DNA of 54,685 nucleotides, taken from NCBI GenBank assembly GCA_027859175.1, contig JAQIBG010000117.1, positions 1 through 54,685 on the forward strand. Direction: 5' to 3'. A program made the translations under genes and the position numbers. The DNA is from Planctomycetota bacterium (GTDB lineage Bacteria > Planctomycetota > UBA11346). Under the pieces are notes generated by a model. The model did no database searches and was not told the origin of the DNA. It saw only the letters and a program-made list of their open reading frames with translations. This document shows, piece by piece, positions 49,963 through 54,685 of this stretch (positions are counted from its first letter, which is position 1; each line of letters begins with the position of its first letter).

Positions 49963-50922
49963 ATGCTCGCACCTGGCGCCGCTAACTGGTCTCTGCCGAT
50001 CGGAACCCTGTTCGGGATCCGTATCCGGGCGCATTGGTCGATGCTGTTCTTGGCCCTATTCGTGGTCGCCCGGCACCTTGAGTACAACACGCCCTGGTAC
50101 TGGCTCCCAGTGCTGGTGGCAGTGCCCTTCGCCTCGGTGTTGCTCCACGAGTTTGGCCACAGCCTGACTGCCCGTGCGGTGGGCGGCGACTCGCGCGAAA
50201 TCATCATGTGGTTCTTCGGTGGCCTGGCGATGACCCAGGTCCCCGCTACGCCCGGCAAACGCTTCCTGGTCACGGCCATGGGCCCAGTGGTCACGCTGGT
50301 GCTGGCCTTCGCCGCGGTGGCCGCCATTGGTGCCGTTCCGCCGCCCTTTGGCGACGCGGGCGCATTTTACGCCAAGGCCAGCCTCCGCTTCGGCGCGATC
50401 GCCCCGCTCTTTACCGCCGTGGCGGTCACCAACACCTGGCTGCTGCTGTTTAACCTACTGCCCTGCTATCCGCTTGATGGCGGCAGTATGCTGCGCTCAG
50501 CGCTGTGGCCGGTGCTCGGCCTGACCAAGGCCATGGTGGTTACCATCTACTGCGCCTATGTGGTGCTGGTGCTCCTGCTGATCTACGCCTTCTCCTATGC
50601 CGACGTATTCATGGGCCTGCTGGCTGTGATGTTGCTGTTTACCGTCACCCAAGAGCACCGGGCGATACGAGCCGGCTTCGACCCCTACCACGGCGGCGCC
50701 ATTGGCACCGGCACCGATCGCTATGGCCAAAGTCAAACCTGGCTGGAGCGCAAGCGGGCCGAACGGCAGCGGAATCAGGCCTCCAAAGACGCGCAACGCC
50801 AGCGTGACCTGGAAGCCGAGCTCGACCGCCTGCTGGAAAAAGTCAGCACGGAAGGGCTGCCCAACTTGACCGCCAAGGAACGCAAGTTCCTGGAGGCTTA
50901 TAGTAAGGCTAATCGGTCGTAG
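49963..50922 (+). CDS. Site-2 protease-family (M50) metalloprotease
   Basis: A 319-residue membrane protease. The zinc-binding HEFGH (H62, E63, H66) is in VLLHEFGHSLTARAVG, and the third ligand D172 in NLLPCYPLDGGSMLRS. Six or so membrane helices extend to about residue 235. A soluble tail of 80 residues follows, ending in LDRLLEKVSTEGLPNLTAKE, which is like the short C-terminal domain (DUF6576-type) found on rhomboid and M50 proteases in related phyla. It would cut substrates within the membrane, but none is known. Divergent from mraZ. A repeat element lies downstream. Confidence 0.85.
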   Translation: MLAPGAANWSLPIGTLFGIRIRAHWSMLFLALFVVARHLEYNTPWYWLPVLVAVPFASVLLHEFGHSLTARAVGGDSREIIMWFFGGLAMTQVPATPGKRFLVTAMGPVVTLVLAFAAVAAIGAVPPPFGDAGAFYAKASLRFGAIAPLFTAVAVTNTWLLLFNLLPCYPLDGGSMLRSALWPVLGLTKAMVVTIYCAYVVLVLLLIYAFSYADVFMGLLAVMLLFTVTQEHRAIRAGFDPYHGGAIGTGTDRYGQSQTWLERKRAERQRNQASKDAQRQRDLEAELDRLLEKVSTEGLPNLTAKERKFLEAYSKANRS

Positions 50923-50942
50923 ACGGCGCGGTTGCGCGCCGT

Positions 50943-51051
50943 GGGTCCTGGGATGGGTCATAGGGATAGCCAGGTATCCCATGCAAGGCATTGGGCCCGC
51001 CCCGCGCCTAAGCCTGCTTGCAGGCGTTCCAGGACCCAGGACCCAGGACCC
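50943..51051. repeat. Inverted-repeat element with heptamer arms, copy 3
   Basis: The left arm GGGTCCTGGG (50943-50952) pairs with a run of three AGGACCC units at 51029-51051. The 30 bp at 50997-51026 is the reverse complement of the copy 1 core at 7226-7255, with one mismatch. It lies between the protease and the IclR gene and has no coding frame. Confidence 0.7.
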
Positions 51052-51172
51052 GAACCCGCACTGCCTCATCTCACATCGTGAAATCGCAGCCAAAACACTA
51101 CTGAAACAGGTAGCTCGCGGCCAGGCTCGTAACATCCCACTTCGCAGCGGAGCCCCTTCGTCATATCATTTC

Positions 51173-51189
51173 GTGAAATGGAATTTCAC
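51173..51189. promoter_or_regulatory. Candidate operator of the second IclR regulator
   Basis: GTGAAAT-GGA-ATTTCAC is a perfect inverted repeat with 7-bp arms. It ends 8 nt before the IclR start codon. An overlapping ATTTC-GT-GAAAT repeat lies just upstream. The half-site GTGAAA is shared with the first IclR operator at 3513. Confidence 0.55.
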
Positions 51190-51197
51190 AATACGAT

Positions 51198-51935
51198 ATG
51201 ACTCAGAGCCTCGATCGCGCCTTCGACCTCCTGGAAGCCGTTGCCAAGCACGGCGCACCGGCGCCTCTGTCGGCCTTGGCCAAGGCTTGTGAACTGCATC
51301 CGGCCACGGCGGCGCGCCTGCTACAGAGTCTCGTTGCACGCGGCTATCTGGAGCAGCCCATTGCCAAAGGCCCGTACTCGATTGGCCCGGCCCCGTTTGC
51401 GCTGTGCCAGCTAGCGCCCTATCGCCCCGACCTGCGCCACGCGGTCAGCGATGTGGTCGACCAGTTGGCGCGTGATCTTCGCGTCACCGTTACCGCCAGC
51501 GTGCTGCGCGGCGGCCGGCGCTTTCACCTCGCCAAGTGCAGCGGCGATCAAGAGGTGACGGTGAGCGACGCCTTGATTGAGTCGCCATTCATTTACCGGG
51601 CTCCCACTGGCCGCCTGCTGCTCGCGCAGTTGAGCGTGCCCGAACTCGCGAGCTTCATGCACACGCACGGTTACCCCAGCCAGCTGTGGCCCGATATCCG
51701 CAGCGCCGACGACCTCGCCGCCCAACTCGCCCCCCTGCGCGAGCGCGATGAGATCATCGACCAACGCCCCGAGGTGGTGAGCCTCGCTCGCCCCTTGCGT
51801 CAAGCCGGCCGCGTGGTGGCTGCGCTTGGCGCCTTCCTCCCTACCGAACGCTACACCGACAGCCACGCGGTGCGCGTTCGCCACGGCATGGCCGAAGCGG
51901 CCAGCACCATCGAAACACGTCTGGAGCACCCATGA
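51198..51935 (+). CDS. IclR-family regulator, second copy
   Basis: A 245-residue protein. The winged helix is in SLDRAFDLLEAVAKHGAPAP and HPATAARLLQSLVARGYLEQ. The effector-binding domain follows (YSIGPAPFALCQ, FIYRAPTGRLLLAQLS). Its stop overlaps the sulfatase start (ATGA), so regulator and sulfatase form one operon, presumably autoregulated through the operator at 51173. No ribosome site precedes the ATG, and the operator ends 8 nt upstream, which suggests a leaderless transcript. The ligand is unknown, likely a sulfated sugar product. Confidence 0.88.
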   Translation: MTQSLDRAFDLLEAVAKHGAPAPLSALAKACELHPATAARLLQSLVARGYLEQPIAKGPYSIGPAPFALCQLAPYRPDLRHAVSDVVDQLARDLRVTVTASVLRGGRRFHLAKCSGDQEVTVSDALIESPFIYRAPTGRLLLAQLSVPELASFMHTHGYPSQLWPDIRSADDLAAQLAPLRERDEIIDQRPEVVSLARPLRQAGRVVAALGAFLPTERYTDSHAVRVRHGMAEAASTIETRLEHP

Positions 51936-53353
51936 CTGATCGCCCAAACATCATTCTAATCTTTCCCGACCAGTGGCGATTCGACTGCCTGTCGTGCCTC
52001 GGCCATCCCAGTCTGAGCACGCCGTTTCTCGACCGCATTGCCAATGAAGGCACTCTGTTTGAGCGCGCCTACTCCAACAGCCCGACGTGCATCCCGGCCC
52101 GCGCCTGCCTCGCCACTGGCCTGTCGCCACACCATGCCGGCCGCGTCGGTTACTGTGAAAACCACGCCTGGGATTACCCCCACACCTGGATGCGCTGCCT
52201 CCGTGATGACGGCTACCAAACCATGCTGGTCGGCAAATCACACTTCGCGCCGATGCGGGCGCACCTCGGCTTCGAGCAATCACGCATGTACGAGGCCAGC
52301 GTCCGCGAACCAGGCTTCGTATCCGACTACCACCGCTGGCTCGAGCGCGAGACCAAGGGCTTGGTGCGCGACACCGCCCTCGATATCAACCCCAACACCT
52401 GGTATTGCCAACCCTGGACCGCCGACGAACGCCTCCACCCCAACGCGTGGAGCACCGACCAAGCCGTCGACCTGATTCGCGACCGCGATCCAACCCGCCC
52501 CTTCGCGATGCAGTTGGCCTACCACCGGCCACACCCGCCCATCGACCCGCCGTGGTCGTGGTACCAGGAGTATCGCGATATGCCGCTGGCCGAGGTGCCG
52601 GTTGGCGATTGGGCCCAACATTACGACCAGTTGAAAACCGCCGATGGCATCAAGAACGGACGGCTCCCTGAGCGTGAGCTGGCCCGGATGCGGCGCGGCT
52701 ACTTCGCTCAGATCGCCCATCTCGACCGAGCGATTGGCCTCCTGTGTGAATACCTGCGCACCAGCAAAACCCTCGGCAACACCTGGCTGGTTTTCTGCAG
52801 CGACCACGGCGAAATGCTCGGCGATCATCATCAACTGTGGAAGGCTTCACCGTTCGAAGGCGCAGCCCACATTCCCATGATCGTGCGCGCCCCCGATGGC
52901 ACCGGCCGCGGCCAGCGAAGCCAGGCCGTGGTCGGCCTGCATGACATTCTCCCCACCTTCCACGAGATCGCCGGCTGTGCCGTCCCCGAGCAGGTTGACG
53001 GCAGCAGTCTGATTCCGCTGATGCAGGGCACGAAAAGCCAAGTCCGCGAATGGATGCACGGTGAACACGCCGGCGCCGATGGCTGGCAATTCGTCACCGA
53101 CGGCGCGTTCAAATTCGCTTGGGAAAGTCGTAGTGGCAAAGAGTTCGCCTTCGACCTCGTCCGCGACCCGCGCGAACTCCACAACCTAGCCGCCGACCCG
53201 GGCGCCGACGAACGCGTTGAGCTGTGGCGGCAACGCTTGATCGGGGTGCTCGCTGAACGCCCCGAGGATGGCCTCAGCGATGGCACCAGGTTGATCGCGG
53301 GCACAGGACTGAAAGCGGCGCGCCCTTGGGTGCCACGACTCGCGGGCTACTGA
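51932..53353 (+). CDS. Sulfatase (S1 family, formylglycine type)
   Basis: A 473-residue sulfatase. The active-site motif is C53-I-P-A-R57 in SPTCIPARACLATG, where the cysteine is oxidised to formylglycine. Metal ligands are D13 in ILIFPDQWRF and the D-H pair in FCSDHGEMLGDHHQLWKAS. Residues in YHRPHPPIDPP match the substrate lysine/histidine region. There is no signal peptide, so it appears cytoplasmic. S1 sulfatases remove sulfate from carbohydrates or aryl esters; the substrate class is not readable. The start overlaps the IclR stop. Sulfatases are abundant in PVC bacteria. The only other sulfatase sequence in the window is the deleted remnant at 10210. Confidence 0.9.
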   Translation: MTDRPNIILIFPDQWRFDCLSCLGHPSLSTPFLDRIANEGTLFERAYSNSPTCIPARACLATGLSPHHAGRVGYCENHAWDYPHTWMRCLRDDGYQTMLVGKSHFAPMRAHLGFEQSRMYEASVREPGFVSDYHRWLERETKGLVRDTALDINPNTWYCQPWTADERLHPNAWSTDQAVDLIRDRDPTRPFAMQLAYHRPHPPIDPPWSWYQEYRDMPLAEVPVGDWAQHYDQLKTADGIKNGRLPERELARMRRGYFAQIAHLDRAIGLLCEYLRTSKTLGNTWLVFCSDHGEMLGDHHQLWKASPFEGAAHIPMIVRAPDGTGRGQRSQAVVGLHDILPTFHEIAGCAVPEQVDGSSLIPLMQGTKSQVREWMHGEHAGADGWQFVTDGAFKFAWESRSGKEFAFDLVRDPRELHNLAADPGADERVELWRQRLIGVLAERPEDGLSDGTRLIAGTGLKAARPWVPRLAGY

Positions 53354-53511
53354 AAACCAGAGCCTGCTTAGTCTGGCAGGCTCTGGAGGCCGCGAATACC
53401 CTTTACAATTCGCTGAAAACTCAGTGATTGCTTGCCATTTGCGCCTCGCAAGGATAGCGTCGCACGATCGGGAGGAGAGCATGTCGCCGTAGATATGCCT
53501 ACGCGACGGCG

Positions 53512-53739
53512 ATGGACGACACAATGGTTCGACCCAACACCATGGCGCAACTGCGTGACGAGATGGTTCAGCTGGAGCATCTCTACAACGCATTCCAGCG
53601 CACCGGTGACCCGAGCTACGCCAAACGCGCGCGGCGCCTGCTCAAGCGCATGCGCAAGCAATTCAAACAACTCACCTACGATATGGGCATCGGCCGCGAT
53701 GAATTTCAGGCCATGCTACGCGGGCGCTTCGACGAATAA
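53512..53739 (+). CDS. Small basic helical protein, unknown
   Basis: A 75-residue protein with many Arg, Lys and Met residues and a helical pattern (MAQLRDEMVQLEHLYNAFQR, then KRARRLLKRMRKQFKQLTYD). No signal peptide. The basic C-terminal half could bind nucleic acid, but no family is recognised. An ATG at 53524 would shorten it by four residues. Upstream, a strong GGGAGGAG precedes a three-codon frame (ATG TCG CCG TAG at 53481), which may be a leader peptide. The gap from the sulfatase stop is 158 bp. Codon use fits. Confidence 0.55.
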   Translation: MDDTMVRPNTMAQLRDEMVQLEHLYNAFQRTGDPSYAKRARRLLKRMRKQFKQLTYDMGIGRDEFQAMLRGRFDE

Positions 53740-53810
53740 ACGCGCCGTGCCTTGCTTTGGCCACGCGGTCAGCCCTTTCCCGCCCTCAGCGCGGCCTATA
53801 GTCCCGCGCC

Positions 53811-54685
53811 ATGCCGATCACCAACCTCGATCTGCCGCCCTACGTCGCCAATCGATTCGCGTGGCAACGCCGCGCTAGCCGCGCGGTGCGCGTGGGCGAC
53901 CTGACCATAGGCGGCTCCGCGCCCATCGTCATCCAAAGCATGTGCACCACGCCAACCCAAGACGTGGCTGCCACCATCGCGCAGTGCGTGTCGCTGGCCG
54001 AGGCCGGTTGCGAACTGATTCGCATCACCGCACCCGGCGTCAAAGACGCCAAAGCCCTCGGCGACATTCGCACCGGCTTCTCTGCCGCCGGCTTTGCCAA
54101 GGTGCCCCTGGTAGCCGACATCCACTTTATGCCCGCCGCCGCCATGGAGGCGATCGAGCACGTGGAGAAGGTGCGCATCAACCCGGGCAACTTTGCCGAC
54201 AAGAAGCAGTTCGCCACCATCGACTACTCCGACGCCGATTACGACGCCGAACTGCAGCGCATTCACGAGCGTTTCTCACCACTAGCCAAGCGCGCCAAAC
54301 AACTCGGCCGCGCCCTGCGCATCGGCGTCAACCACGGCTCGCTGTCTGATCGGATCATGAACCGCTACGGCGACACGCCGGCCGGCATGGTGGAATCAGC
54401 GCTCGAATTCATCCGCATTGCCGAAGACAACGACTTCCGCGATTTGGTGATCTCGATGAAGTCGTCCAATCCCAAGGTGATGGTCCACGCTTACCGCATG
54501 CTGGTGCAGGCCCTCGAACAGCACGGCGAAGCCTATCCGCTGCACCTCGGCGTGACCGAGGCCGGCGACGGCGAAGATGGCCGCGTCAAAGGCGCCGCCG
54601 GGATTGGCGCACTCCTTGAAGACGGCCTCGGCGACACGATCCGCGTGAGCCTGACCGAGGCCCCCGAAGCCGAAGTGCCGGTGGC
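53811..54685 (+). CDS. ispG: 4-hydroxy-3-methylbut-2-enyl diphosphate synthase, long form (C-terminus beyond window)
   Basis: A frame of 291 residues open to the right edge. The N-terminal TIM barrel starts after the conserved [20 protein letters not shown] and contains [54 protein letters not shown] and [20 protein letters not shown]. The enzyme makes HMBPP from MEcPP in the non-mevalonate isoprenoid pathway, using a C-terminal 4Fe-4S domain that is outside the window. The GDGEDG and [10 protein letters not shown] block marks the long form with an inserted domain, known from Bacteroidota, Chlamydiae, Planctomycetota and plastids. ATG 53811 starts the conserved part. Confidence 0.9.
   Translation, partial: MPITNLDLPPYVANRFAWQRRASRAVRVGDLTIGGSAPIVIQSMCTTPTQDVAATIAQCVSLAEAGCELIRITAPGVKDAKALGDIRTGFSAAGFAKVPLVADIHFMPAAAMEAIEHVEKVRINPGNFADKKQFATIDYSDADYDAELQRIHERFSPLAKRAKQLGRALRIGVNHGSLSDRIMNRYGDTPAGMVESALEFIRIAEDNDFRDLVISMKSSNPKVMVHAYRMLVQALEQHGEAYPLHLGVTEAGDGEDGRVKGAAGIGALLEDGLGDTIRVSLTEAPEAEVPV

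Overview
The window is about 54.7 kb of GC-rich bacterial DNA. It suggests a Gram-negative member of the PVC superphylum, most likely near Lentisphaerota, Kiritimatiellota or Planctomycetota. The evidence is two pseudopilin-type proteins (one with a clear H-X9-DG signature, one with a degenerate form) each beside a LacI-type regulator, a sulfatase plus a sulfatase remnant, the long form of IspG, a meso-diaminopimelate-type division and cell-wall cluster, and an ECF sigma factor with a long C-terminal extension. This placement is inference. No rRNA, tRNA or CRISPR array was seen.

Layout. 1-4.9 kb: the start of a TPR protein (running off the left edge), a bile-acid-symporter-family transporter, and an IclR regulator divergent from a class-V aminotransferase with an operator between them. 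5-16.3 kb: carbon catabolism. This holds a clan-A-like glycoside hydrolase, then a leftward operon of phytanoyl-CoA-dioxygenase-like oxygenase, aldo/keto reductase, an internally deleted sulfatase remnant, glycyl-radical activase and glycyl radical enzyme. A LacI regulator with a perfect 16-bp operator precedes it, followed by two pseudopilin/LacI pairs.

16.3-25.2 kb: a compact lipid- or polyketide-like biosynthetic locus. It has two adenylate-forming ligases, two acyl carrier proteins, a ketosynthase fused to a truncated second ketosynthase-like domain, a stand-alone HHxxxD condensation-type acyltransferase, an FAD oxidoreductase, a lipoprotein and a small protein of unknown role. No ketoreductase or dehydratase is present. 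It recalls aryl-polyene/flexirubin-type loci but is not one I recognise, and it is the best candidate here for an undescribed system.

25.3-33.6 kb: a GspF-N-terminus-like mini membrane protein with a coupled partner, an AraC regulator, a hybrid histidine kinase, a membrane-anchored ECF sigma factor, ThiS, coproheme decarboxylase (HemQ) and small membrane proteins.

33.7-49.7 kb: the division and cell-wall cluster. Read leftward from mraZ the order is mraZ, small unknown, rsmH, ftsL, ftsI, murE, murF, mraY, ftsW, murG, murC, murB, ddl, ftsQ, mostly with 1-8 base overlaps. murD is missing from its usual place, ftsA is inverted and convergent, and ftsZ is absent.

49.9-54.7 kb: a site-2 protease, an IclR regulator coupled to a sulfatase, a small helical protein, and ispG running off the right edge. 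Three copies of a repeat with arms built from a 7-bp unit (7.2, 10.4 and 50.9 kb) and one MITE-like element (21.6 kb) lie between genes.
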